This document shows, piece by piece, positions 33,146-45,682 of a stretch of DNA of 64,000 bases. The stretch lies in assembly GCF_921293095.1 (NCBI RefSeq), contig NC_060247.1:116207111-116271110 (forward strand). The letters are read 5' to 3'. Origin of the DNA: Ischnura elegans (taxonomy: Eukaryota; Arthropoda; Insecta; Odonata; Coenagrionidae). Made by a program: the position numbers and the translations under genes. Below the pieces are notes generated by a model. That model saw only the letters and a program-made list of their open reading frames with translations, was not told the DNA's origin and did not search any database. Position 1 is the first letter of the stretch, and each line of letters opens with the position of its first letter.

Positions 33146-34580
33146 GTGGAGATTAAAAAGAAGCAAGAGAGAAGAGGATTTGATCCACCGATCCAGGAGA
33201 TTGCACTTGTTGTCGCCGATAGGGTGGAGCCAGTGTGGAGCGACGCGTCTATACCTGTCATCTCAAACCGCAGCATCCTCGTGGCAGATTTGAGATACCT
33301 TACGAAGTGTAAAAAAATTACGAAGAGCACAAAGAAGAAAAATTCATCCGTTGTCCATCGAGACTTACAAATTTAAGGAAGATGCCAAAAGGCTGCTTGA
33401 TGTTGCTCAATGCAAGTGTCTTCCGAAATTGGCCAAGTGCATTTGTCAGCCGAAGACATTAATTAAAAATGAAGAAATACCATTCCTTATAGACCAAATA
33501 TCAACCAGAAAACTAGTGATTGGGGCTATTGATTAGAAAACCACAGAATAACATAGTAAAAAGGCTCCCAAAAAAAAAAGAAAATTGATAAAAACGGAGG
33601 AATCATTTGAAAAAAGGGCATCAACATCCTTAGCCCAGAAAATTGGTTTTGAACTCAAGTCTTTGTGCACTAAAGTTCAAGATGACCCGCCGCCTGTGCT
33701 CGACGATGAATGGCAACCATCCTCAAAGAAATGACAAGACTAAAATCAGGGAATTTTGCAGCAACGATTAAGTGCGCATCACGACTTCCACCGAAGAGCA
33801 TGTAGTTATTCTTGTAGAATCCGGCAGGGTTTATTTGGGACATGCATCACCTGAAATAGGAGATGCAGAATGCCTCGTAAACATTGTCCTCGACTTTGTC
33901 AAAGCCGCTAGAATTGACACGTCTTCCATACGGTTCATCGGTTGTGATGGTTGTCCTAAGAACACCGGCTGTAAGGGAGGCGCTATACATTTTATTGAAG
34001 TGCGCCTCGAGCGTGCCTTGCAGATTTTTGTGTGCCTGCTGCATTCAAACGAACTCCCTCTTCGACATAAAATGGAGAAATCTGATGGGCCGACGACAGG
34101 ACCAAATAGCTTGGTCCTGTCGGTCGGCCAATTGGCCACCTACTGAAGACTTTTGTGCAGCTGCTTGTGGTGAAATCTGCCTAATCCTGAACTAGATGCA
34201 TCACTCATCAGCACACACCAAAATTATTCCCTGGCCATGGCTCGTAGTATTGGCAGAGGATACATCCCACAAGAGGTGATCGCTATCCTGGTGAAATGAA
34301 TTATAGGATATGGGGAACGACGGCCAACTGAGTGATGCACGTTTGCATAGGAACAAGGACTGACAGTGGCTTTGATGCCCAACAATACCCAAGATTATCA
34401 TGGAACTCTATACTATTCCAATGTGGTTCACAGTGAAGAGAAATTGGAAGATTACAGAAAGAGTAAAAAATGTCTAGGATATGCCTCAGAGTGTAAGAAA
34501 ATTACCTAAAAAGTACAGGGAGGATTTTAAGAAATTCATTCAGAGCAACGCGTTTTTCGCTCATCCGGAGAACATCCTCA
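33146..34580 (+). pseudogene. Broken ORF of an arthropod transposase-like family
   Basis: Consecutive fragments in changing frames with stops at 33374, 33534, 34144 and near 34560. The Asp of GCDGCPKNTG and the CLLHSNELPLRH block are the best conserved parts; a Cys-rich segment (CKCLPKLAKCICQP) precedes them. I do not know the biochemical activity; the link to transposition is inferred from the inverted repeats. Confidence 0.55.
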
Positions 34581-34693
34581 TTGAATGATGAAAGGGCCGA
34601 AGGGCGAAGAGTAGCCTTCCGGAGGATACTGCAGGCAGAGGAAGGCGTGAAGGGCTTTTCACATCCCTCCAATTAACTTTAATTCGTCTGACT

Positions 34694-34920
34694 CAGTGGC
34701 GTAGCCAGGGAGGGAGTACAGGGGGTCCGGACACCTTCTCCTCCAAATATGAAAACACAATTATTTTCCCTCATAAAATATAGCAAAATATTGAAATATC
34801 ATAAATTTACAAAATATTTTTTTAACAAATGAAGTTTTTTCGATTATGGAAAGTGTTAAAAATTAGTTACATAATACCATCTTTTTAAAAAATTTCCATA
34901 TAAATATAAATATTCCAGGA
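34694..34920. mobile_element. hAT-like MITE fragment
   Basis: Begins CAGTGGCGTAGCCAGGG and continues with AAAACACAATTATTTTCC, closely matching the left part of the MITE at 35454-35851. The right end is not recognisable. Confidence 0.5.
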
Positions 34921-35453
34921 TCACATGTCGACAGCGGAGCTTGAATGTACGTTGGCCGACCAGACGGAGAAAAGTCCACCCCGCATCTAAATCCCTGACT
35001 TACCGTGCCACACTCAAGCCTTCGAGAGATGTGAAAAAATGGTCACAGAGACATCAGAGAGCATGAGATCAGCGGAGGGAAGGGATGGAAAAATACGCTA
35101 GAAAATACATTAAAGGAAAATTATGTCTAACTTTGGATCCAAAAAAGATTACATCTTAACTTGTAAGTCATAAGACTTTAATGGTCGGTTGGTAAGGGAG
35201 GAGCTCGAGTTGCAGCCACCTCCAAGTGGTGAGTTCTGGGTCACCCCGAGAGCCGGAGTGGCACCTGTTCTCATGGTGGACGGAGAGTTGCAAAATTTGG
35301 AACACGGAGCAATTTTTGGAGACGATGTAGCCTGATCAGCGCGTTGACATTAGTTCATAGGCAGGCCGTAGGGAGATGAGGAGATCCTTAATTTAGGATG
35401 GGAGAGGGGAAAGTGATGTCATTTTGACTTTCCTTCCTCCTTGGGTTGGGAGC

Positions 35454-35851
35454 CAGTGACGTAGCCAGAGGGGGGTCCGGAGCGTCCGAACCCCCACCCC
35501 CCGAAATATAAAAACACAATTATTTTCCTCATAAAAGAAAACAAAATATTGAAAAGTCATGAATTTGCAAAATATTTCTCTTACAAATGAAGATTTTTCG
35601 AATATGAAAAGTGTTTAAATTAGTTTAAAATCCTCTACTTGCAAAATTAATTAATGACAGCCAAAATAAGGCCCATTCAACGGAACCACTACTTGTTCAG
35701 GGATGTGTTCACCATTCCGAAGGCCTTAAAAAATACGGCATTGAAAGAGGTGGAGCAAGGATCGTGGTCTCCCCTTGTTAGTACCCTGTTTTTCAGAAAT
35801 TTTCCCCCTGGTTTTGGGCCCCTCTGAACGAAATTCCTGACTACGCCACTG
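35454..35851. mobile_element. hAT-like MITE (398 bp) with 8-bp duplication
   Basis: Ends CAGTGACGTAGCCAG and GACTACGCCACTG, flanked by TTGGGAGC (35446-35453) and CTGGGAGC (35852-35859), seven of eight identical. Non-coding. Confidence 0.8.
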
Positions 35852-35859
35852 CTGGGAGC

Positions 35860-38013
35860 TGTCTTGTATAATGAATCTGGGAGAATGCTATTTGGGTAAC
35901 AGAGCCTATACTGTTATCGAAATGACAATTTTAGCCAGATCTTCACCTGAATCAAGACTTAAAACTTATTTCACATTCTAAACAATGCTAGGGATGGGCG
36001 AAAATACTGTATGCAGAATGAAAATACGATAAATACGGTAGTTATCTTGATTTCGGTTGGATAACTTTTGCTCTGCGGCAGCCATCATAGACGACAAATT
36101 ACGATCGACGAAAATGCCGAATTGTTACGAGGTGCGTTTGATTAAGGAGAGGATGATTTAAAAAAATTGTGGCATAAGAGGCTTGCAGCATACTTGAAAG
36201 GACGGGCGAAGATGGCCACACAGTTTTTACGAAGCCATTGCTAGTTGAGTCAGTTGCTAGTTGAAAGATGATCAGGTTTTACCTAACATTTGAAAATGGT
36301 CAAGAACACAAGCGTCCCTCAATGCAAGCAATCATGGTATACGGGCCTCACTCTATGTGGGCCATGACCAGTACCACGCCGTTTAACAAGCTAAGCAGAA
36401 AAGGTTACATTCTATGGCAGCAGAGTCAACTAACCTCTTTCGGGAAACCAGGAAACACCGTTGGCAACGTCCTCCTGAGTGACTTCACCGCTCAGAAAAG
36501 GCTCATGACAAGTAAATTATTTTTCTAAGGAGCATAGCTGGCAAAGATTATATACTCGAGCTGGTACAGCTGATATAGCCGAACGAGGTACTGTCACTAG
36601 ATTGCCAGTGAGTGAATGCGCTTATGGGATGCAAGCGTAACTACTTCCTTCAGTTTCAACTAGGTCTACCTCAGCTCAGTCCTTCACCGGTACGAGAAGC
36701 ACCGAGTGAATCTGCGATTTATCGCTACAGGTATTTAAAGTTATCACAAACATCACAGGGTGGGCTGGATTTTGTTGAGATTATCATCTATCACAGATAA
36801 GGCGTGGAGTTGGAAATAACTCACACGTCACCCTCCATAGCATCCATTTGCGTCATTGAGCTACAAGCTGATGGGCATGGATAAGATGCTTGACGGCAAC
36901 CCGCAATTCTGGGAAAATCCTTTCAAAGATATTTTATCCCATAACTCTGCTGAGAAACCTCCCAATGACCTCCTAATCGTAGAATTACCAGTCACCAATA
37001 TAGCAAGAAATTGTTATTTGCGACAAGGTGTACGTTGAATTTAGCCATAGTATAATGTGCAAAAATCAAGATGGCAATTATTCATAAAATATGTATTCAA
37101 GTGACCAATGTCATTGAACAGGCAGTCAGTCGCCTATATGCACGGATATCATATCCTTTCTTCGCTTAGTCCCGCCGCCGTTTCGTGGCCGCCACAGTGG
37201 TCCGAGTGGCCGGGGTGGATTTACATAAATATGGTTGTTAAAATTAGAATCGCAAGTTATTGCAAAAACTGCATTCTGAACATTGTTATATATGCTTTTG
37301 TCTATCTCACAGTTCAAATAACTCCGTGTAGCCTGATGTCGATATAAACGATAATTACCGTTAAACATAAAATTCAATTAAAAATCAACAGGTTTTGAAA
37401 AATTATAAAAATATTTATTAACGAGTAAAATGTAACAAACACTGTCTCTATTAATTTCATGAAGATCAATTTAATGGATAAAAATACTTCGAATCCAATA
37501 TTCTTAACAACGACTCTGTGATGAAGCCACAAATTTATCTATTTTCAACGGAAAAAACTTGGTCGCCAGAATCACTCTGACATGCTCTACTTTGAGCAGC
37601 TGTAAAAATTATATTAACGTATTCCATGCTCTGTATGGTAGCCTATCTTAAAGAATACATGCTTAATAATGAATATCAACTATTTTTGGTTGATTTGCGC
37701 TAACTTCATTTTTCGACTTTTGGCCAGCTTTTTTGGATTTTGGCCCACTGTGGGACGTTTCCTTAGTGATGGACGGGTAAATGTGATGCGGGAGAGTGCG
37801 GTAAATGAGGTTTTACCCCTGGATTAGTGGCGAATCCAAAAACATTACTTCTTAGAGGTAAGTAAGAAGGAACAGGCGCCTGTTTTCTTTCGTCCGGCTC
37901 TGCGTGAGGGACTGATGGAAGAATAAGAATGTTCTGGGGTGACAAAAATACCCTCACGCTGATACTTCCCTCACCTTTTCTTTCCGTAGCGTTGCACTGG
38001 CCCAAAAATTGAG
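35860..38013. other. Intergenic DNA, nothing recognised
   Basis: No long frame, RNA gene or clear repeat. TAGGGATGGGCGAA at about 35990 may be one end of a hAT-type element like those at 51990 and 54122; no partner end was found. Confidence 0.35.
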
Positions 38014-38104
38014 ACCAGAGTCCTCTGGATGGCAGTTCTCTTCTCTACTCCCTAATAGGATCATAACTATGTAGTGTATTATCGACAATCCACAGGACTC
38101 TGAT
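38014..38104. repeat. 91-bp MITE, second copy
   Basis: ACCAGAGTCCTCTGG ... CCACAGGACTCTGAT; relative of the 112-bp copy at 19349-19460. Confidence 0.55.
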
Positions 38105-38282
38105 TGAGACCATCCATACCTTCCCACTAATCTTCCTCATTCGTCATTCACCGCCTTCTTCTTTCCTCCCTCAAAAAGTGATTCAACTTCTCCCCATCCT
38201 AATGACCCACTGAGCTAGACATTCTCGGAATGAGGGGAGGGCCACCCCGAGGCGTTTTGACAAGGCTTGTGTTGTAACACAA

Positions 38283-38432
38283 AAAGAGAAGCAAAAGAAA
38301 ATGAGCAGGAAACTCTTTGAATCCGACTCAGACACTACTATTGATGAGAAAAAGATTTGTGAAGACAAATCAGATAGTGAGTTACTTTTAACGTATATGG
38401 GTAAAGAAACCTCTTTCTATTGCGATTGTTGA
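38283..38432 (+). pseudogene. Transposase C-terminal tail fragment, plus copy
   Basis: Translates to MSRKLFESDSDTTIDEKKIC, then SELLLTYMGKETSFYCD, then a stop. It parallels the minus-strand copy at 39262-39516. An acidic stretch leading into FYC resembles the Cys-rich tails of Tigger/piggyBac-type transposases. Confidence 0.45.
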
Positions 38433-39261
38433 GAGATGAGGATTGACGAATGAAATGAGGATTGACGAATCCTAAATGGTATTCCTATGGACACATTGGT
38501 CTGAGAAAATAAAAGAGAATCAAATTAATAAAGTTATCGTTTACTTCATTACTAAAAATCTAATGAGAAGACACTAATAGTGTGAAATTAACTATTTGCA
38601 AAGAATAAATAATGGATATTTATTTTTGTATTCAATTAAATGAAATGTGTGGTAAAAATTCCAATAAGCTTTTTCACGGGAAAACATAATTATTGTTAGC
38701 ATTTGCGCCAACTATCGTCACAGAGTTGGGAGACTGGGAAAATGACGGTCACCTATAGGAAATTGAGTATAAAGCTTCACTTTGTTTTAAAGTTGGAACG
38801 CAATCGTGTGGAATCGCTTACATATAGTATATTCTACCAATTGCAGAACTCAATTGAGCCCTAATTAACCTTAACTAATGATAGAATTAAAAATATTGCA
38901 AAATCAGCTTTGCTCGGTACTACCCCCACCATGGGGCAATGGCAGTCGGTAATGTCATGTTCAACTAATTGGTTGTTAACTAAAAAAAATATGAGGATTT
39001 TCGATGAAATAGGCTCGTTAAAATGAAATATTTATGTTTATTTTATTAAAAAATTCCGCATATAAGAAATTAAAAAAAAAGTAAATGGAAGTATGGAAAA
39101 TATGAAGTCAATGACTTAAAAAATATCGTTTCATGGTAAAAAAGGGCTGAAAATTTAAGGGCACTGCCAACATGCTTACATAAGTTGATTTGCTTTTGGA
39201 GGCATAAGTTAATTTTACACTCCGCAGCACGTGGCATAAATACCCCATAGGAGTGTTCCAT

Positions 39262-39516
39262 CTAGAACATTCTTGATGTGTTGGTACATAATGCACAAGA
39301 AGTGCACCGATACCACATTTCTCCATCTTTTCCGGTATCTTCGCAATAGAAAGAGGTTCCTTTACCCTTATACGTTAAAAGTAACTCACTTTCTGATTCG
39401 TCTTCACAAACCTTTTTCACATCAATAGTGGTGTCTGAGTCATATTCAAAGAGTTTCCTGCTCATTTTCTTTTGCTTTTCTTTTTGTGTTTCTTTTTTAT
39501 TAGCAATATCAGCCAT
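39262..39516 (-). pseudogene. Transposase C-terminal tail fragment, minus copy
   Basis: 85 codons: a Lys-rich start, KLFEYDSDTTIDVKKVCEDE, LLLTYKGKGTSFYCEDTG, then KDGEMWYRCTSCALC. The paired Cys (YC, CTSC) and the MWYRCTSC block resemble the zinc-binding tail found on many DDE transposases. No catalytic domain nearby. Confidence 0.45.
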
Positions 39517-39684
39517 TTTTTTAATGATTTTTATTGAAGATCTCTGCTACACGCTACTAGCTTTATTTGTTTTCCTTATTATTTTCTGGGCTTCTGATGC
39601 ATAGAGTAAAAAATATAAGAGTTCTAATGGGGTAATGCCGATCAGTTGCCAAAGCGACTGCCATTACCACGGGGATACTATGCC

Positions 39685-39830
39685 GCTCCGTCTCTTTTCG
39701 TCAATGGATACTATCCACTTATGGTCTGTTGACGAAGCGCATACGAAGCATGTCAACGTCCGCTACGGAGAGCGTACGAAGGGATACGAAGCGCGCAGGA
39801 ATACAGTAGCGCCGGTAGCGACGCCATAAT
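39685..39830 (-). mobile_element. Fragment of the THAP-bearing element, right interior
   Basis: The complement of GGGATACTATGCCGCTCCGT and the following GAAGCGCATACGAAGC / CGAAGCGCGCAGGAA words matches 22225-22365 of the element at 19907-22412. Confidence 0.6.
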
Positions 39831-40666
39831 TGCCTTGCAGGGGCATTTCACGTTAATTAACTGATTCTCACAAATCGCTGGATAAATAGAATAAGCCCAA
39901 TGAAAACCGCATCAATGAAATCAATATTTCATAATTGTTTTTATACGACTTAAGATATGTTGAAAGAGAAATGAAATTCCCAAATTTCATCTTCCAAAAG
40001 TAATTTTTCTAAATGCCCGATTATAGATTTTTTATTAAGATTTCCTCCTTAACTACCTGATTAAGATACTTGATTACAAGAAAGATTCAAATTTCGGGCG
40101 AAAGAAACTTTGCGACGCTGCACAGAAGTCTGAAATCGAAAAAAAGCCGGAATAAGTCAAAGTTGCTTTTTCTGAGGAATAGACTTGAAATCTGGCGTAT
40201 ATGCTCACAAATAGTCGATGATTATAGAACAATGAGTTATTTTTCATTGCCAGTTACTGCGATACAGAGGACCGAACATGACCAAATTTCCAAAAACACG
40301 CTCGATATCGATGCCCTTCGAAAAACTTTAGTTTATATAAAAAACAGTATTTTTATTATGAGAAATATAACTTGCCCAATTTTTCATCAGAGTATTTACT
40401 AGAGATAACTTAAGAGTACTAAGTAAAAATCTTGGAAAAAGAGATCGATCCAATATTCTAGTAATATCTTTAATTAAGTGTACTGGGTCAGTGGACATTG
40501 TGTAGTGTGCTAAAAACGACGATTTCAAATAATTAATTTCCAAGCAATGTGAAATATCCAACGATGTCACCGAGTCCCTTATCCCCCTTGTCGTGGAGCC
40601 GAGACGTGAATAGCGATCGAAAAATTGCGTTCATTTATGCAGCCGAAATTTTTTTCCAGAATTATT

Positions 40667-40745
40667 CCCAGGCGGCACGGGAATGTTACTTATCTGGATA
40701 CTAGGGTTGACCATCAAGATAGAAGAAATCGCGCTTAAGGAAAAA
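40667..40745 (+). mobile_element. Left-end fragment of the THAP-element family
   Basis: CCCAGGCGGCACGGGAA, GACCATCAAGATAGA and AATCGCGCTTAAG align with the first 75 bp of the element at 19907. It is truncated afterwards. Confidence 0.6.
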
Positions 40746-40965
40746 GAGTATCTATGCGGTCGTTAAATTTAGGAGTGGCCCGAAAATACCCTATTGTTGG
40801 CGTTTATCAAAAACACCCGTACGCAGTAGAATGTTTGAGTTAATCAAATCGATTAAGATGATGAATTCTTTTGCATAATTTTTTTCACATGTTATTGTTC
40901 GCAAAATTTTACGTTTTTTATACTCTTCATTCCTGAAATAAGAAACCCCAAGCCAAAAACTCTTA

Positions 40966-42558
40966 GGCCCGTATCATAAAAGTCCCCTCGAAGCCGGCCT
41001 CCACCTCACTGTCGTCAGGAGGAGGAGATGCGATATCATAAAACTGACCTCAACCTCAAAAACGTCGAATTTTGAGGCCATCCTCGGCTCAAACTTTGAG
41101 GTTAGATTATTGTCGGCTCAAAACGTTTGAGGTGACTTCCGCCATTGCGAGAAGATTATGATTATTCGTCCACGATTATTAAACTCTTCCGTTATTTTCT
41201 GCCAACATCTTGCCTTGCTTAAAACGGACTCAATTACGTCCTTGTACTTGACCACCAAATTGCACAAAATTTCCTGCTCCTGCCTGGCCATGACTTACAA
41301 GGGGAATACACGACCTTCGGGTGGCCGATTGAGCTCAAATTTTCTGATTCGGTAGATCACGGCTATCAATTAAATATGCCGAAGCAAGACGACGCACTTC
41401 TCAAAACTTTTCGAGAAAAAAGCAATTAAAAATCGGAAAACACGGGTCTACAGTATAGTATATCCGGTATTTCCTTACCTTTTCTTCAAGGCAGCGTTGA
41501 CCCAGTGGTAACGGTGGTTGACTGTGGATGCAAGGACGGCGAGTTCAATTATCACTCACGGTACTTTTTTATTTTACTAAATTCTTCGTTTGCAAGTTTC
41601 GGGATGCTACTCGAACAAACGGAGAACGTGTTCTTTCCTCCGCCGCATCGACTGCCCTGTATTTTTTACGGTATACACGCGTCATTCACGCTTACGGATA
41701 ATTTTCTCAATTAAACTCCCAATGAAAGCATAATCCGTCGATAAGGGTGGATTTCCCTCCCAATTAATTATTTAAATGTCATTACTCTGACCCCACTCCT
41801 ACAGAAGACAATTTACACTCGCAATACCCTAATATACCTAGACAGAACAAATAAAGAAAAACATCGCCCTTGGAAAGGCTATTATATAGCCCTTGCTTCA
41901 TTTCCTACCCCTTTCAGCACTTATTGTTATTTAAAAAATGAATTAAAAATATTTTCATTGAGCTAACGAAAATAAGAAAACAATCTTTAAAAATGCAAAC
42001 AATAAAATCCTTGAAAAATAAAATAAAAAAGTACCGTGAGCGATGATCGAACTCGCCGTCCTTTTACATCCTCCGTCAACCTCCGTTACCACTGGGCCAC
42101 CGCTACCTTGTGCTTTTTTCTTGAAAAGTTTTGAGAAGTGCGTCGCCTTGCTTCGGCATATTTAGTTGATAGCCGTGATCTACCGAATCAGAAAATTTGA
42201 GCTCAATCGGCCACTCGAAGGTCGTGAATTCCCCTTGTTAGCCATTTCTGTTTCTATTGTTGATATTGGCGGGTATACCCCCGGCCGCATTCGGTATATC
42301 GCTACTGCGCATGTCTGCGCAAATACGATTCGAAAAAATGAACATGGAACAATGCTGGAAGACTGTCAACTCTGAAACCAGAAACATCGTCCTCAACAAT
42401 GCGTCATTTCCGCTGGCTCAATCCCCTCCTCCTATGAGCCGAGCAGGAGGAGACTTTTATGATATGACGCGGTCGAGGGATCTCCTCGTCGAGCTAGGCC
42501 GGCTTCAAACGAGGCCATCCTCAACTTCAACTTCGAGGGGACTTTTATGATACGGGCC
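40966..42558 (-). mobile_element. PIF/Harbinger-like element with Myb/SANT relic
   Basis: Inverted ends GGCCCGTATCATAAAAGTCC and its complement, flanked on both sides by TTA (40963-40965 and 42559-42561), the Harbinger target. The minus strand encodes a short MARQEQEILCNLVVKYKDVI ... CWQKITEEFN segment (41158-41293) resembling the Myb/SANT DNA-binding protein of Harbinger elements; no DDE nuclease remains. Internally, 41300-41570 and 42030-42240 form a second inverted pair with tRNA-like boxes. Confidence 0.7.
41158..41293 (-). pseudogene. Myb/SANT-like DNA-binding relic of the Harbinger element
   Basis: From an ATG at about 41293: EQEILCNLVVKYKDVIESVL, then WQKITEEFNNRG, then a stop. It resembles the first helices of zeste/Myb-SANT domains encoded by Harbinger elements. 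Truncated. Confidence 0.5.
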
Positions 42559-45250
42559 TTACTATCATAAATATGTGTCCACTTTCGGATCAAATTTTCT
42601 CCGTGGAACTAATTCATGGATAACATCGCATCTCCTTATTTAAAGGAGTCCATTAAGTCTCACAAAAAGGCTCAGTAGCATGCCTTCCGACAAAATACCA
42701 TCGGGGATATTACCTCTCAGGTTTGCCGATGATCCAGTACCACATTGCGGAAGGCTGCAGTATTTCGTCAAAGGAATCATTCTTTCTCGCATAGTATTAC
42801 AATACTGAATATAAAACTCTGCCAACGTCCATTCGATATTCGAGCATATCTCCTCTAACACTTTCATCATAATTCGTAGTGGTCGAGCGAATACTTCCGT
42901 GGCGCTATTTAACTGATAGCCTATTCGTTTAGTTTATGAATATACTACCTGACCCGGCGAACTTCGTACCGTTTTTCAATGCAGTCTTAGCACTTTCAAT
43001 GCTGGCCATGTAAAAGTCAATATTATCCCCTGTGGTGGCTTCCGTTTTTTAGTGCAAAATGCATGCATGGGTGCCAAAAGAGCTGGAAAAAATAATTAGA
43101 AAATTTCTGGGCTGTAATTTGATAGCTCTGCAATTTTTTATTTATGACGTGATATCACTTCAACCGCACAGAGGGATAGACGCGTGATGCGGGTTGCTTA
43201 AGGTCGGCTTTAGCCCCGCGCCACCGTTTTCTTTCAATTTTTTTCCTACGCGATGTAGCCAGAAAAGTAGGAGGAAAATGGGTAAGTAATGTTCTACTGG
43301 TATCGCCATTGGTATTTTGCCACAGCCATAGGAAATTTTTGGTTTAGATGGATGAAATGCAAATTATAAATACAAGGAATCGCCGTGGCCAGCTGTTTCA
43401 TTGGGATGGTAATTCCACTCAAGATATTTCGGCATATTATTTTACTAGCATGCCTCAGTATCCAGGTAGAGTTCTAGAATATTGAATAATTTCTATATTT
43501 TTCATTCAATGTATAACTATTTTCATTGCAAATTCTTTTACTCGTTTCTTGTTTTCAGCTCCAATACCTTTCCTTCCATACGATCACCCCCAAGCATCAG
43601 GCGGCACTCCGCTTTCAACATTATTTTACGACGGTGTATTAGGGTGTCTATAGGCGTGCACAACTCCTGCCGGCTGTTCGAAGATTGGAGGGGGTACGGA
43701 GCCGAAGCGAGGGGTGGTAGTAAGAAGTCATTCCACTCGTAAGAAATAGGAGAATAGCTTTCTTGGGATTGCCATCGGCACTTCAAAAAGATGGGGTTAG
43801 TATGAGGAAAGATTTTGCTGACACGTGCCCTTTTCGGGTCACTGGGGTAGAGACTCTGGTGCCGAAGTAAACATGGATGTGGAAACAAAAAGAATCAACC
43901 CACATTTTCCTCATTGCTATCTTCTGAAGTCAAGCCAATAACATATTTTTGCAATATGATGTACCCGAGATAAAAATTGATTCATAAAAACTGGAAATAA
44001 TAGTATTTGCAAATGAGCATCTTACGAGAAATCTTCATTCAGGCCATGCATCGCGGATCTTACGACGAATGCTCTGCGAAAATCCGAAAATGATGCTAAT
44101 TTTTACCGCAATAATTATATTTTTTCATTTGGTGCATAATTATATCATTTCGAGTAAAAATTAAACAATATTTATTGCTAGAAAGAGATTTTCAGTGTCT
44201 CTGCCCCTTATTACGTACCCGATCACCGAAAGCAATGATGGCGTTTTCTGTCTAATTACACGAGGGAAAGACTGATTTCATCGTGCTTGAAAATCTCTAG
44301 TTTCTTCTTGTTTATGTTAGAGCCATGGTCTAATGAAAAATGGAATCACTTGCAATGAAAAAATATTATATTTACCCAAAATCTCGTACAGATATGCGGT
44401 CTCTTTCCTACTCCCGACAGTGTAGCATTACTTGTACCGTCGATACTTCTTCCTGCCACCTTCCACTTGGATGAGTTCAGGGAAGTTAGATTGATATTTT
44501 ATTGGAAAGAGTGGCTTGAGATAAGGAATGTAGGATGGAAGAATAAAGGATCTAATGGCAGAAAGACGGAATTTATTAAGGAAAATCATCTCGGTGGGTC
44601 TACCATAAAGGTAAAAGTATGCACAGCTTTCGGGAAGGAATTACTAGGGAATCAATGGGAGAGTGAAATGAATCTAAAAGGGGATGAATCTAAAGCTTTT
44701 GTCGAGTTAATCATCAGGCACAGGATCGTTTGGACTGGGTTTTGGTGAAAAATGAAGGGATTTAGGAATGCTTAAGAGTCGAATACGACTCATGTATTTC
44801 CGAAAGCAGGGTAGGTCAAAAAAGATATCCATGGTCCGTTAGTGAGATATCTTGTTTATATGAATACTTCCCTTGTAAAACAAAAGGCCTCTGAAGGTAA
44901 AAAATCTCTTAATACGTCAATTTTTTCCAATTCCTAGTCTTTGCTTTCGGAGATTCATTTGTCTGCATCAGAAAGAGGGTGTCTGGGAAGAGAAGACGCA
45001 AAATAAACAAATGGATCGTTGGAAGGTGGGCAAAATAAACAATTGGGGTGGAGTGGTGTGGGCTGAGTTTTGCATGAAAGTGATATTTTGAGGGGTCACT
45101 GAACTTCGGGTCCACCGCGAAGGACGTTAGGATGGAGAAGGACTGACGGTAGGGGTATAGGGTTCGGGGAAAGAATAGGAAAAATGGGATGGGCCAGGGA
45201 TTGACATACTTAACAGGATTGGGCGCCGAAGGCGGCAAAGGAGTACCTGA
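42559..45250. other. Intergenic DNA, no gene recognised
   Basis: Short frames only. At 42945-42972 the segment CTACCTGACCCGGCGAACTT looks like a dispersed repeat I have seen in insect DNA but cannot name. No RNA gene or clear inverted repeat. Confidence 0.3.
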
Positions 45251-45376
45251 CTATGAGCATGAGGGTTCATACTCCTCTCCTCTCTCTTCCTCGCTAATTT
45301 CGAACTTGGAGTCTTCAGAGAATTCCGAATCCCCGTTCTCTTCGAGGTGCTCCCACACTTCCTCCTCCGTGTACAT
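45251..45376 (-). pseudogene. Possible piggyBac-like transposase N-terminus
   Basis: ATG at 45376: MYTEEEVWEHLEENGDSEFS, then a run rich in Glu and Asp ending in a stop after 41 codons. Acidic starts of this kind are typical of piggyBac transposases, but no downstream catalytic part is visible, so the call is weak. Confidence 0.3.
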
Positions 45377-45682
45377 TGTACAACCGCCTAGAGACGGAAC
45401 ACGGTGGGCGGAAATCAAAAAAAGCTTGAGAAAACTTATATCTCTGTTACTATTTAAGGTAGATCCACGATTTTATCCATTTTTTAAATGATTATTACCT
45501 CCTAAATCCGAATATAATTTTAATTTTGCTGTAGACCAATCAAGGGCCTCTGTAAAACAAAATGACGGAAAGAGTAAAATACCCTTCTTTGAATATTAAA
45601 AGTGCTGAGGCAGTAATAAAAGGCAGTAATAAATAATATTAGACACGGTCTCAGGCGTTGTTCTGTGGAATTGTTTCATTGT

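Larger units (their letters stand above)
32510..35418 (+). mobile_element. 2.9-kb transposon with about 270-bp inverted repeats
   Basis: 32510-32780 and 35135-35418 are inverted copies (for example AAGGATCTCCTATCTCCC against its complement, and GAGAACAGGTGCTACTCTGG). Between them are broken plus-strand frames. 33146-33536: PIQEIALVVADRVEPVWSDA, then LLDVAQCKCLPK and CICQP. 33772-34146: IRFIGCDGCPKNTGCKGGAI, then CLLHSNELPLRHKME. 34500-34580: NAFFAHPENILI. This order matches an uncharacterised transposase-like protein family I recall from many arthropod genomes. Each arm also holds a similar short frame starting MAPCSKFC. A hAT-like fragment sits at 34694. Confidence 0.6.

Noticed and set aside
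43538-43888. 116-codon minus-strand frame
   Set aside because: No recognisable domain; the low-information Ser/Pro/Leu composition fits chance.
44467-44748. 93-codon plus-strand frame rich in Trp and Lys
   Set aside because: No recognisable motif, no splice context and no neighbouring homology; left unannotated.
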